From Bacteroidales bacterium (GTDB taxonomy: Bacteria; Bacteroidota; Bacteroidia; Bacteroidales; UBA932): 64,000 nt of DNA. Location: NCBI GenBank assembly GCA_017427385.1, contig JAFRSW010000014.1, positions 62,001-126,000 of the forward strand, read 5' to 3'. Shown one piece after another: positions 8,973 through 16,273 of this stretch; position 1 is the first letter of the stretch; every line of letters starts with the position of its first letter. The notes below the pieces were generated by a model, which saw nothing but the letters and a program-made list of their open reading frames with translations, was not told where the DNA came from and ran no database searches. The position numbers were made by a program, and so were the translations under genes.

Positions 8973-10368
8973 AGAATTCTACTTCCAACGTTTCGATTTC
9001 CGTTGCAACCTGCTTGAGGAACCTGGTGGCCTCGCCGCCGTCGATTGCGCGGTGGTCGTAGGTGAGGCTCAGACCGAGGTAAGGTACGAACTCATACTGC
9101 CCTTCGGCATTCAGTTTCGGGCGGGGGACAAGTGTGCCTACGCCAAGGATGGCGCTCTGCGGCACGTTGATGATGGGGGTGAACCATTCAACTCCGTATC
9201 CTCCCAGGTTGGAAACGGTGAAGCTGCCGGCTTCAGCCGCAAGCAGGTCGGGGTTGAACGATCCCTTCTTACAGGCGTCGGCGGCCTTCTTGAGTTCCTT
9301 GCTGAGGGAGATGATATCGAGGGCGTCGGCACCCTTGATGACGGGAACCATCAGGCCGCGTTCCGTATCGACGGCGCAGCCGAGGTTGACGGCCTTGAAG
9401 AGGCGCATGGCGTCTCCGAGGCAGTGGGAATTGACGTTCGGGAATTTCTGCAGGGCCTTGATGACTGCGAAGCAGACGAAGTCGTTGATGGTGATGTTGG
9501 CGTCGATCTTGCCTTCTTCGAGGGCTTTCTTGGCCTTCTTACGGAGGGCCTGAATCTTGCGGGCGTCCGCTCCGAGCATGTGGGTGAGCTGTGCAGAATT
9601 CTGCAGCGAGTTGTACATGCTCTTTGCGATCAGCTTGCGCATGTTGCTCATCTTCACGGTCTCGAATTCTGTTCCTTCGCCGGGGATGTCGGTGTGGTTG
9701 GGTTTCCAGGTCTTGAGGTCTCCGCCCTTGACGGTGCCTGCGAGGCCGCTGCCTGCGCCGGCAACCAATCCGCCTTCGGCCATTTTCGCCTTGGCGAGGC
9801 CTGTGAGGGGAACGGCGGCTGCGAGTACGTCGCGCTCTATGATGCGTCCGCCAGGGCCGCTGCCCGCTACAGTGTCAAGGTTGACGCCCTTTTCTTCTGC
9901 GAGTTTGCGTGCTCTCGGTGATGCCGGAGCTCCTGGAATTGCGGCTGCGGAGGGACTTGAACCCTCTGAAACTGTCTCGCTTCGCTCGACCCCACCGTTC
10001 GCTGCGCTCACGGTCCCCCCTCTTACAGTGCCGAAGGTGGCATGAGTTTCCGAGGGTTCAGTCCCTCCGGCAGCACCTTTTCCGGCATCGTTGCTTGCAG
10101 CACTTGGAGCAAACTCGGCAAATGACTCGCCGGGCTGCCCGATCACCATGACATTGGAAAGGACGGGAATCTCATCACCGTCCTTGTAAAAAATGGCGAG
10201 GACAGTGCCCTCTACCTGTGATTCTTCTTCGAAAGTGGCTTTGTCGGTCTCGTATCCGAAAAGGATATCACCGACTTTTACGGAGTCACCAACCTTTTTC
10301 TTGAATTCGGAGACTATGCAGCTCTCCACGGACTGGCCCTGTTTGGGCATTATCACGACTTGTGCCAT
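8971..10368 (-). CDS. dihydrolipoamide acyltransferase (E2) of the 2-oxoacid dehydrogenase complex
   Basis: 465 residues, first gene of the operon. Domains in order: lipoyl domain (1-78; lipoylated Lys in GYETDKATF), linker (about 85-150), peripheral-subunit-binding domain (about 150-187; ASPRARKLA and GSGPGGRI), and catalytic core (about 230-465) ending in LSLTYDHRAIDGG with the active-site His and Asp. It transfers the acyl group from lipoamide to CoA and forms the core of the complex. A repeat-flanked segment of about 40 codons (bases 9947-10071) is inserted in frame in the first linker, where length is tolerated. A near-ideal Bacteroidota promoter lies just upstream at 10401-10432. Confidence 0.93.
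   Translation of the reverse strand: MAQVVIMPKQGQSVESCIVSEFKKKVGDSVKVGDILFGYETDKATFEEESQVEGTVLAIFYKDGDEIPVLSNVMVIGQPGESFAEFAPSAASNDAGKGAAGGTEPSETHATFGTVRGGTVSAANGGVERSETVSEGSSPSAAAIPGAPASPRARKLAEEKGVNLDTVAGSGPGGRIIERDVLAAAVPLTGLAKAKMAEGGLVAGAGSGLAGTVKGGDLKTWKPNHTDIPGEGTEFETVKMSNMRKLIAKSMYNSLQNSAQLTHMLGADARKIQALRKKAKKALEEGKIDANITINDFVCFAVIKALQKFPNVNSHCLGDAMRLFKAVNLGCAVDTERGLMVPVIKGADALDIISLSKELKKAADACKKGSFNPDLLAAEAGSFTVSNLGGYGVEWFTPIINVPQSAILGVGTLVPRPKLNAEGQYEFVPYLGLSLTYDHRAIDGGEATRFLKQVATEIETLEVEF
9947..10071. repeat. in-frame palindromic element inside the E2 linker
   Basis: The arms are 9947-9974 and 10044-10071, inverted copies of about 28 bp (core GAGGGTTCA-GTCCCTCC) with only a few mismatches. 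They enclose about 70 bp with smaller GC-rich mirrored motifs (GAGCGCAGCGAAC and GAGCGAAGCGAG). The insert keeps the E2 frame and encodes a Thr/Ser/Gly/Glu-rich stretch that includes ERSETVSEGSSPS. The arm GAGGGTTCAAGTCCCTC looks like a tRNA T-arm, but no tRNA body is present. It is best seen as a small mobile palindrome tolerated because it landed in a flexible linker. Confidence 0.75.
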
Positions 10369-10400
10369 TATTTGGTTTTAGTAAGTTTCATTTTAGACAA

Positions 10401-10432
10401 CAAATTTACTCAGAATCCTTTTGAACTGCAAA
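10401..10432 (-). promoter_or_regulatory. promoter of the E2-E3-E1 operon
   Basis: On the minus strand a -33 TTTG (10432-10429) is followed after exactly 20 nt by a -7 TAAATTTG (10408-10401), matching the Bacteroidota primary-sigma consensus TTTG/TAnnTTTG. Transcription would start a few bases later, giving a leader of about 25-30 nt before the E2 ATG at 10368. Confidence 0.75.
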
Positions 10433-10449
10433 TTTTGACAATGTCAAAA
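10433..10449. promoter_or_regulatory. operator-like palindrome TTTTGACA-A-TGTCAAAA
   Basis: A perfect 8-bp inverted repeat with a 1-base centre directly abuts the -33 box of the E2 promoter. It also sits about 22 bp upstream of the -33 box of the gmk promoter. The size and TGACA/TGTCA half-sites suit a dimeric transcription factor (Crp/Fnr, GntR or MarR size). The regulator is not in the window. Confidence 0.45.
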
Positions 10450-10471
10450 AGTTCGATTTTTGGCAATTCGG

Positions 10472-10500
10472 TTGTGATTTTTGAGAATTTGTTAAATTTG
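10472..10500 (+). promoter_or_regulatory. promoter of gmk-nadD
   Basis: TTG at 10472-10474, 18-nt spacer, TAAATTTG at 10493-10500. This box covers the upstream GTG (10500) that could be taken as a start, so translation of gmk should begin at the ATG at 10518. Confidence 0.65.
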
Positions 10501-10517
10501 TGGAAACAATTCAGGCG

Positions 10518-11084
10518 ATGAGCAATAAAGTTGTCATTTTTTCCGCCCCATCCGGATCCGGCAAAAGCACTATCGTGCAGCATATACTCGGACTACATCC
10601 CGAGATGGAATTCTCGGTTTCCGCAACGTCCAGGCCGCCTCGCGGCACCGAACAGGACGGTGTGGAGTACTACTTCCTGACTGCGGAGGAATTCCGTCGC
10701 AGGATTGAGGCCGAAGCATTCGTGGAATATGAGCAAGTGTACACGGATCGGTACTACGGAACTTTGAAAAGTGAGGTGGATCGCATATGGTCCGAGGGGC
10801 ATGTGATCATCTTCGACGTGGACGTGAAGGGAGGCGTGAACCTGAAGAAGTATTTCGGCGATGCCGCCCTTTCCGTGTTCATCAAGGCTCCCTCCGTGGA
10901 GGTGCTGAGGCAGAGGCTTCTTGCCCGCAAAACAGATTCGCTCGAGGCGATCGAGGAGCGTGTGGCGAAGGCTGAGGAAGAGATGACATACGAAGACAAA
11001 TTCGACTATGTGCTTGTGAATGACGACCTTGCGACTGCGTTCGCAGATGCCGAAAGGGTTGTCGATGATTTCCTCGCAGAATGA
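10518..11084 (+). CDS. gmk: guanylate kinase
   Basis: 188 residues from ATG 10518; an earlier in-frame GTG at 10500 lies in the -7 box and is rejected. It phosphorylates GMP to GDP with ATP. The P-loop is SAPSGSGKST at residues 8-17, the GMP-binding region has SVSATSRPPRGTEQDGVEYYF, split here as SVSATSRPPR then GVEYYF, and the lid contains RLLARKTDS. The length fits the family. The stop overlaps the nadD start by 4 nt (ATGA), so the two genes form an operon. Confidence 0.96.
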   Translation: MSNKVVIFSAPSGSGKSTIVQHILGLHPEMEFSVSATSRPPRGTEQDGVEYYFLTAEEFRRRIEAEAFVEYEQVYTDRYYGTLKSEVDRIWSEGHVIIFDVDVKGGVNLKKYFGDAALSVFIKAPSVEVLRQRLLARKTDSLEAIEERVAKAEEEMTYEDKFDYVLVNDDLATAFADAERVVDDFLAE

Positions 11085-11650
11085 AGATTGCAGTCTATCC
11101 CGGTTCCTTCGACCCACTTCACATTGGGCACAAGGCAATCCTCGAATATTTGACCGGGGACGGTGGGTACGACTGCACATATCTTATAGTGTCTCCCCAG
11201 AATCCCTTCAAAGACCCGTCCAAGGCGCTGAACGCCCGCAGGCGTTACGAGGCGGCTTGCGAGGCCGTGGCCAGGCATCCGTCGCTTAAGGTGAAGGTGG
11301 ATGACATCGAACTGGGGATGGAGCCCCCGAACTATACGATACGCACCCTGGATGCCCTGAAGGCCCGTGAACCGGGCAATGACTTCACTCTGGTTATAGG
11401 TGCCGACAATCTGGCCGGGCTGCCCCGCTGGCGCTGTGTCCGGCGTATCCTTTCCGACTATGAAATAGCCGTTTATCCTCGGCCCGGATTCGACTCCTCC
11501 GCGTTGCTTGAGACCTTGCGGGAGTATTGCCGCCGGCAGCATGTGCGCTGCCGCGTCACTTTGATAAATGCTCCGCTCGTGGATATCTCTTCCACGCAGA
11601 TACGCCGGGCTCTAGCCCGGGGCCGGGATGTCTCCCGATGGTTGATGTAG
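11081..11650 (+). CDS. nadD: nicotinate-nucleotide adenylyltransferase
   Basis: 189 residues. It transfers AMP from ATP to nicotinate mononucleotide, making deamido-NAD. The nucleotidyltransferase signature GSFDPLHIGH is at residues 8-17 and the second motif ISSTQIR near 170. LVIGADNLAGLPRW matches the substrate loop of the family. It is translationally coupled to gmk, an arrangement seen in other Bacteroidales, and is followed by a strong hairpin at 11688. Confidence 0.95.
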   Translation: MKIAVYPGSFDPLHIGHKAILEYLTGDGGYDCTYLIVSPQNPFKDPSKALNARRRYEAACEAVARHPSLKVKVDDIELGMEPPNYTIRTLDALKAREPGNDFTLVIGADNLAGLPRWRCVRRILSDYEIAVYPRPGFDSSALLETLREYCRRQHVRCRVTLINAPLVDISSTQIRRALARGRDVSRWLM

Positions 11651-11687
11651 CCGTTGCGGCCATCTGCCTTTGTATCAGGCGATTACG

Positions 11688-11723
11688 TGAAAGCCTCTGG
11701 TGAAAATGTACCAGAGGCTTTCA
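11688..11723. terminator. bidirectional hairpin between nadD and the amidohydrolase
   Basis: Perfect 14-bp stem (TGAAAGCCTCTGGT / ACCAGAGGCTTTCA) with an 8-nt loop, located between convergent genes. Neither side has a long T-run, so termination strength is uncertain, but position and stem support a shared terminator. Confidence 0.65.
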
Positions 11724-11754
11724 TGTAAGTTACTGAAGATGAGGATGTTGGCGG

Positions 11755-12888
11755 CTACAGGCTGAAACGGACGGTAGTGTCGTAATCGTTCCAGTTGCGG
11801 AGGGCCAGGGTGATGTTCTGCTGGTCGTAGACGTTGCTGTACTGGGTGTCTTCCACCGTGCCGTCTTCCCATATCAGATCCTTCCAGTGCACCATCGCGA
11901 GGCATTCCTGGGCCTGCTCCATAGAAAGGGTCCCTGAATGCTCTGCAAGATATGCCCCCGCAGTCTCATAGCGCCACCAGCTCTTGCTATGGGGGTTGCC
12001 CACTGCGATGTCCGGAACGGTCGTATAGTACTTCGGCGAGAGCAGGTGATTGGTCACCAGCATGGATTTCTCGGAAGGATCCTTGCGCACAATCATGGAC
12101 TTCCATCCGTCTTCCTTGTCGAATTCCAGCACGGCGCAGTCGCCGGAGGCATCCGCAATCATATAGTGATAGCCGGATCCGACGGCGGCATCATGCCTGA
12201 TATCCAGCGTTGCGGCGAGGTCCAGGGCCTCCTGCACGGTGGCGCAGCGGTCCAGCCAGAGGCGCATGATGATAGTCGTGCCGACCTTGTGACTGCCGCT
12301 TTCCTGGCATGCGGCCTGCCCCGGAAGGGCCATTATGGATGTGCAGAGGCCCTTTTCGTTGATTCCGTCAACGGGTGCATAGATGGCTGCGAGGCAATTG
12401 ACCTTCTTCGCGAACTTTAACGGAAGGTTGTCGAGGCCATAGCCGAAATGGGACATGTCGCTTACTGCAATCGACGCATATCCTTTCCTGGGCCGGGAGA
12501 TGGTCACCAACGTCGGGTTCTTGTAGTAGTCGTAGTTGCGCCCATACCAGAATCCTTCGCCATCGTCCTGGGCGGCCTGAAAACTGGTGCAGTTGAAGGT
12601 TTCCAGATTGCCGTCCTCGTCGGCTACCTGCGCGCTCTTTATCTTTAGGGGAAGGCCCTTGCCGATGCGGCCGATAACGTATTCGAGGAGCCGGGGATTA
12701 CTGTCTATGTCCTTGGAAATCAGGTCGTCGAGGTCGTACTTCGCCTTGTATTCCATTTTATATAGGTATTCGTTGCCACCGACGGACTCGATGGTGCCGA
12801 TGCTACGGATTTCTCCGCACCATATTAATGCAACGGCAAGGCAGATAGCGACAATGATGCCGCAGGTCCACAATAATGCTTTTTTCAT
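11755..12888 (-). CDS. secreted or membrane-anchored Ntn-type linear amide C-N hydrolase
   Basis: 377 residues. An N-terminal hydrophobic segment (about 4-24) is a signal peptide or anchor. The likely nucleophile is the Cys in FNCTSFQ (about 98), followed by GRNYDYY, the arrangement seen in the penicillin acyltransferase / choloylglycine hydrolase (C45-like) Ntn families, where the Cys becomes N-terminal after autocleavage. Here about 95 residues would precede it, of which the first part is the leader. Substrates of the family are linear amides such as N-acyl amino acids, bile-salt conjugates and acyl-homoserine lactones; which one applies cannot be told. It sits 12 bp downstream of corA on the same strand, probably one transcript. 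Confidence 0.75.
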   Translation of the reverse strand: MKKALLWTCGIIVAICLAVALIWCGEIRSIGTIESVGGNEYLYKMEYKAKYDLDDLISKDIDSNPRLLEYVIGRIGKGLPLKIKSAQVADEDGNLETFNCTSFQAAQDDGEGFWYGRNYDYYKNPTLVTISRPRKGYASIAVSDMSHFGYGLDNLPLKFAKKVNCLAAIYAPVDGINEKGLCTSIMALPGQAACQESGSHKVGTTIIMRLWLDRCATVQEALDLAATLDIRHDAAVGSGYHYMIADASGDCAVLEFDKEDGWKSMIVRKDPSEKSMLVTNHLLSPKYYTTVPDIAVGNPHSKSWWRYETAGAYLAEHSGTLSMEQAQECLAMVHWKDLIWEDGTVEDTQYSNVYDQQNITLALRNWNDYDTTVRFSL

Positions 12889-12900
12889 ATTAAAGAATGT

Positions 12901-13848
12901 TTATAGCATCTTCTTCCGGTGGAAGATCCACCAGGCGGTGAAGACTATGATAGCCATCACTCCGAGGAGAACTACCCAGGCCCAGCGCCAGCCGTCCATG
13001 GGTAGCTTCACGTTCATGCCGTAGAAGCTGGCGACCAGGGTTGCAGGCATGAGCAGGAGGCTGATGAAGGTGAAAATCTTCATTATGCTGTTCTGGTCCA
13101 GGTTGATGATTCCCAGAACGGTATCCTGCAGATATTCGAGCCTTTCGAAAGTGAAGTTCGTGTGATTGATGAGTGAACCTATATCCTGCAACAGCACGTT
13201 CAGCTTGGGGTCGTATTCGTCGGGGGTACGGCCGCTCTTGAGCAGGTTGGTTACCAGGCGCTGCTTGTCCACGATGTTCTCGCGCACGAACATGGCGTTT
13301 TCCTGCAATTGATTGATATCCAGGAGAAAGTCTTCGTTGATATCTTCTTTCTGGTTGATACGCTTGCTGAACTGGGAGGTTTCCTTACTCATCAGCTCGA
13401 TGATGTCAGCATCGAGGTCGACGCGCTGGTCCATGATGAAGAGGAAGATCTTCCATCCGCTCTGGAACTGTGCGGGACGGGCCTGTATACGGCGTTGCAG
13501 CGATGTAAAGGACCGCAGCGGAATCTCGCGGAGGGTTGTAAGGATGTCCCCCGCAATCGTGAATGATACGGGATCCATGGCCATCTCGTCGCCTGCAGGT
13601 GACAGGAAGTTCGTATTTGCGAATATCGCCGTTTCGTTTTCGAAGAAACGGGAGGAACTTTCGATCTCCTCGGCCGTGGCACGGCTCTGGATCTCGGTTC
13701 CGAGAAAACTTTCTGTTGCACGCTTTTCGTCCCCTGTGGGTGACAGGAGATCTATCCAAAGCACGTTCTCTTTGCCCAACTTGGCAAAATCCGTTTCGTG
13801 CTGGCTTACGTTAATGTCAGCTCCTTGCCTGTAGAAAATGCTGATCAT
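12901..13848 (-). CDS. corA: CorA-family Mg2+/Co2+ transporter
   Basis: 315 residues. A long cytoplasmic N-terminal domain is followed by two C-terminal membrane segments (about 255-275 and 288-308). The first ends in the ion-selectivity motif YGMN. The charged C-terminal tail FHRKKML fits the family. It moves divalent cations inward as a homopentamer. It precedes the amidohydrolase by 12 bp. Confidence 0.93.
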   Translation of the reverse strand: MISIFYRQGADINVSQHETDFAKLGKENVLWIDLLSPTGDEKRATESFLGTEIQSRATAEEIESSSRFFENETAIFANTNFLSPAGDEMAMDPVSFTIAGDILTTLREIPLRSFTSLQRRIQARPAQFQSGWKIFLFIMDQRVDLDADIIELMSKETSQFSKRINQKEDINEDFLLDINQLQENAMFVRENIVDKQRLVTNLLKSGRTPDEYDPKLNVLLQDIGSLINHTNFTFERLEYLQDTVLGIINLDQNSIMKIFTFISLLLMPATLVASFYGMNVKLPMDGWRWAWVVLLGVMAIIVFTAWWIFHRKKML

Positions 13849-13930
13849 TCCACTTCCAATTTTGTTCCCGGCGCCCCACAGGCGCTGGAAGGGTTAATAT
13901 TTACGGGTTAGTTGACGTCACGGACAAGTC

Positions 13931-13986
13931 AACCTGCAAATGTAGGCAAAAATTTTTGTTTTCGCCTACATTTGCAGGTTTTTTTA
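13931..13986. terminator. 17-bp perfect palindrome with T-run; also carries two outward TACATTTG boxes
   Basis: Arms AACCTGCAAATGTAGGC (13931-13947) and its exact inverse (13964-13980) flank a 16-nt AT-rich loop and are followed on the plus strand by a T-run. This is the form of a strong intrinsic terminator, yet the flanking genes corA and recR diverge, so there is no known plus-strand transcript to end. Each arm also contains TACATTTG, a good -7 box, pointing outward (minus 13944-13937 toward corA, plus 13967-13974 toward recR). Either role is possible. Confidence 0.55.
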
Positions 13987-13988
13987 CA

Positions 13989-14042
13989 GGGGAAGGTTCC
14001 CCCTGACCCCCTCTGTCGCCTTCGGCTCCGAACCTTTTTTTT
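13989..14042 (+). repeat. repeat related to the 3.9-kb element, ending in a terminator-like T-run
   Basis: GGGGAAGGTTCC then CCTGACCCC (13989-14010) shares its core with the repeats at 3885-3994. AGGTTC (13994-13999) can pair with GAACCT (14030-14035), followed by eight T residues, so the copy can act as a weak terminator just ahead of the recR promoter. Together with the palindrome at 13931 this fills most of the 213-bp corA-recR gap; no gene is seen in it. Confidence 0.5.
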
Positions 14043-14044
14043 AT

Positions 14045-14052
14045 TATATTTG
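14045..14052 (+). promoter_or_regulatory. -7 box of recR
   Basis: TATATTTG matches TAnnTTTG. It lies 9 bp before the recR ATG, implying a leaderless or very short-leader mRNA. No clear -33 TTTG is visible at the expected distance. Confidence 0.5.
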
Positions 14053-14061
14053 CAATGATAT

Positions 14062-14676
14062 ATGAATGAGTATCCGTCTAAAGTATTGCAAGAGGCCGTA
14101 GAGGCCATAGGTTCGCTGCCCGGAGTCGGCTCCCGCAGCGCCCTCAGGCTTGCGCTGCACCTACTGAAACAGCCGTCCGAGAACATCCATCACTTTTCCG
14201 CTGCGATCGACGCCCTGGCCGACAAGGTCCACTATTGCAAGGAGTGCAACATGATCTCCGACACCGAACTCTGCGGCATCTGCGGGGACACGCACCGGGA
14301 CCACGCCACCATTTGCATTGTGGAAAGCGTCAGGGACGTGATGAGCATCGAGGCTACCGGCCAGTATCATGGCGTCTATCACGTGCTGGGCGGCATCATC
14401 TCCCCGATCAACGGCATCGGCCCCGGAGACCTCGCGATCGACAGTCTGGTCGCCAGACTCCAGAAGGCTGAAGCACCCACTGAGGTTATCCTGGCCCTGA
14501 GCGGCGACGTAGAAGGGGAGACCACGGCGTTCTACATCTACCGCAAGATAGAAAAGTTTGCCGGCAAGATATCCACTCTCGCCCGCGGCCTCGGCTTCGG
14601 CGACGACCTGGAGTACGCCGATTCCCTCACCCTGGGCCGTTCCATCGTCAACAGACAAATCTTCAAACCACAGTAA
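14062..14676 (+). CDS. recR: recombination mediator protein RecR
   Basis: 204 residues, normal length. Helix-hairpin-helix region LPGVGSRSALRLA (about 17-29), zinc finger YCKECN…CGIC (about 57-73), and TOPRIM domain starting TICIVESVRDVM (about 82) with PTEVILALSGDVEGE (about 145). It acts with RecO in loading RecA onto gapped DNA. The alpha-galactosidase gene begins one base after its stop, an unusual partner. Confidence 0.95.
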   Translation: MNEYPSKVLQEAVEAIGSLPGVGSRSALRLALHLLKQPSENIHHFSAAIDALADKVHYCKECNMISDTELCGICGDTHRDHATICIVESVRDVMSIEATGQYHGVYHVLGGIISPINGIGPGDLAIDSLVARLQKAEAPTEVILALSGDVEGETTAFYIYRKIEKFAGKISTLARGLGFGDDLEYADSLTLGRSIVNRQIFKPQ

Positions 14677-14677
14677 T

Positions 14678-16273
14678 ATGCGCAAAATACTGACCGTGGC
14701 CGCCGCCGTGCTGGCCATAGCCTGCACCCGCAACCATCAGGGCGTGCAGCCCCCGATGATGGGATGGGCGAGCTGGAACGCCTTTATGATTGACATCTCC
14801 GACACCCTGATCATGCAGCAGGCGGACCTCATGGTATCCACCGGCCTGGCCGATGCCGGCTATACATATATAAATATAGATGACGGCCACTTCGGATTCC
14901 GCGACGCCTACGGCAACATGACCGCCAACCCCGTGCGCTTCCCCGGCGGAATGAAGCAGGTGACGGACCACATCCACGCCCTCGGCCTCAAGGCCGGCAT
15001 CTACAGCGACGCCGGCGACAACACCTGCGGGAGCGGATGGAACCAGGATGTCTACGGCATGGGTGCGGGCCTCTGGGGCCACGAGATCCAGGATGCCCAG
15101 CTTTACTTCAACGACTGGGAATTCGACTACATCAAGATAGATTTCTGCGGCGGAAACCACCTTAAACTGAATACCGCGGAACGCTACCTGAAGATACGTC
15201 AGGTGATAGACAGCGTGGCGGTGCATCCCGTCCGCATCAATGCCTGCCGCTGGCATTACCCCGGCACCTGGATTCCGCAGGCGGCTGATTCCTGGCGCAT
15301 CAGCGGGGACATCTTCCCCGAATGGCGCTCGGTCAAGTACGTGATGGACAAGAACATGTACCTCTCCGCCTACACCGGCGGCGGCAAGTACAACGACATG
15401 GACATGCTGGTGGTGGGATTTGCCAACAAGCGTAGCGGCCTGAACCGCGGGGCCGGCCTGACCTTCGCGGAGGAGGAGGCCCATTTCGGCCTCTGGTGCA
15501 TCATGAGCTCGCCGCTGATGCTCGGATTCGACCTCGCTTATCTTCCGGAAGATACCCGCACGCTTATCACCAACCCCGAACTGCTGGCGGTCAACCAGGA
15601 CCCCCTCGGCATACAGCCGCAAGTGGTTCAGCATGAGGGAGACGGTTTTGTTCTGGTGAAGGACCTGAAGACACCCCGCGGCCAGGAAAGGGCGGTGGCG
15701 CTGTACAACCCGGCCGATGATCCGGTGCAGTTCGATGTGCCTCTGGAGACACTGGGATACGCCGGCGTCATCGAAGTCCGGGACCTCGTCCGCCGTGAGG
15801 ATCTGGGCAGGATGGAACGCCTGCAGATCGAGGTTCCCGCACATTATGCGAAGATACTCCGTGTCAAGGGGACCAAGCGCGTGGAACCCTCCGTGTATGA
15901 GGCCGAATGGGGATATATCCCTGCCTACAACGACATAGAACTTGGAGGGGCCAAGTATGTGAAGACGGAAGGCGCGTCCTGCGGCGCGGCGGTGAAGGGC
16001 CTGGGCGGAACGGAGGAGAACTGCCTGCAGTGGCGCGGCATTCATCGCGCTCATGGCGGAAAGTGCACGCTGGCCATCAACTATGCTTCCGATACGGCTT
16101 GCGAGCTGATCCTGAAGGTCAACGGCACGGCACAGTCGGTGCAGCTTCCCGCAACGGAAGGCTTCGCCGAGGTTACGGCTAATGTCGTTCTCAAGAGGGG
16201 AGACAACGTGGTGGAACTTGCCTCTCCCGACGCGGAGCTTCCTGCTTCGATCGATTACATCGCGTTCAACTGA
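14678..16273 (+). CDS. GH27 alpha-galactosidase lipoprotein with C-terminal carbohydrate-binding-like domain
   Basis: 531 residues from ATG 14678; a longer frame would begin inside recR and is rejected because this start gives a clean lipoprotein leader with lipobox LAIAC. The catalytic barrel begins GWASWNAF (about 24), with YINIDDG, KAGIYSDAG, nucleophile Asp in YIKIDFCGG (about 165) and acid/base Asp in WRISGDI (about 210). A beta-sandwich follows (about 300-400), and residues about 405-531 resemble a CBM6/35-type module. It removes terminal alpha-galactose, or alpha-N-acetylgalactosamine in some members, from glycans at the cell surface or periplasm. It is co-directional with recR (1-nt gap) and converges with the GH106-type gene, overlapping it by 19 bp. 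Confidence 0.9.
   Translation: MRKILTVAAAVLAIACTRNHQGVQPPMMGWASWNAFMIDISDTLIMQQADLMVSTGLADAGYTYINIDDGHFGFRDAYGNMTANPVRFPGGMKQVTDHIHALGLKAGIYSDAGDNTCGSGWNQDVYGMGAGLWGHEIQDAQLYFNDWEFDYIKIDFCGGNHLKLNTAERYLKIRQVIDSVAVHPVRINACRWHYPGTWIPQAADSWRISGDIFPEWRSVKYVMDKNMYLSAYTGGGKYNDMDMLVVGFANKRSGLNRGAGLTFAEEEAHFGLWCIMSSPLMLGFDLAYLPEDTRTLITNPELLAVNQDPLGIQPQVVQHEGDGFVLVKDLKTPRGQERAVALYNPADDPVQFDVPLETLGYAGVIEVRDLVRREDLGRMERLQIEVPAHYAKILRVKGTKRVEPSVYEAEWGYIPAYNDIELGGAKYVKTEGASCGAAVKGLGGTEENCLQWRGIHRAHGGKCTLAINYASDTACELILKVNGTAQSVQLPATEGFAEVTANVVLKRGDNVVELASPDAELPASIDYIAFN

Noticed and set aside
9950..9971. tRNA-like T-arm (GAGGGTTCAAGTCCCTC) in the E2 gene
   Set aside because: No acceptor, D or anticodon arm fits around it, and the sequence is in frame within E2 as part of an inverted-repeat element.
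14558..14677. Longer GH27 protein starting inside recR
   Set aside because: The extra 40 residues are recR codons read in another frame, and the ATG at 14678 gives a proper lipoprotein leader.
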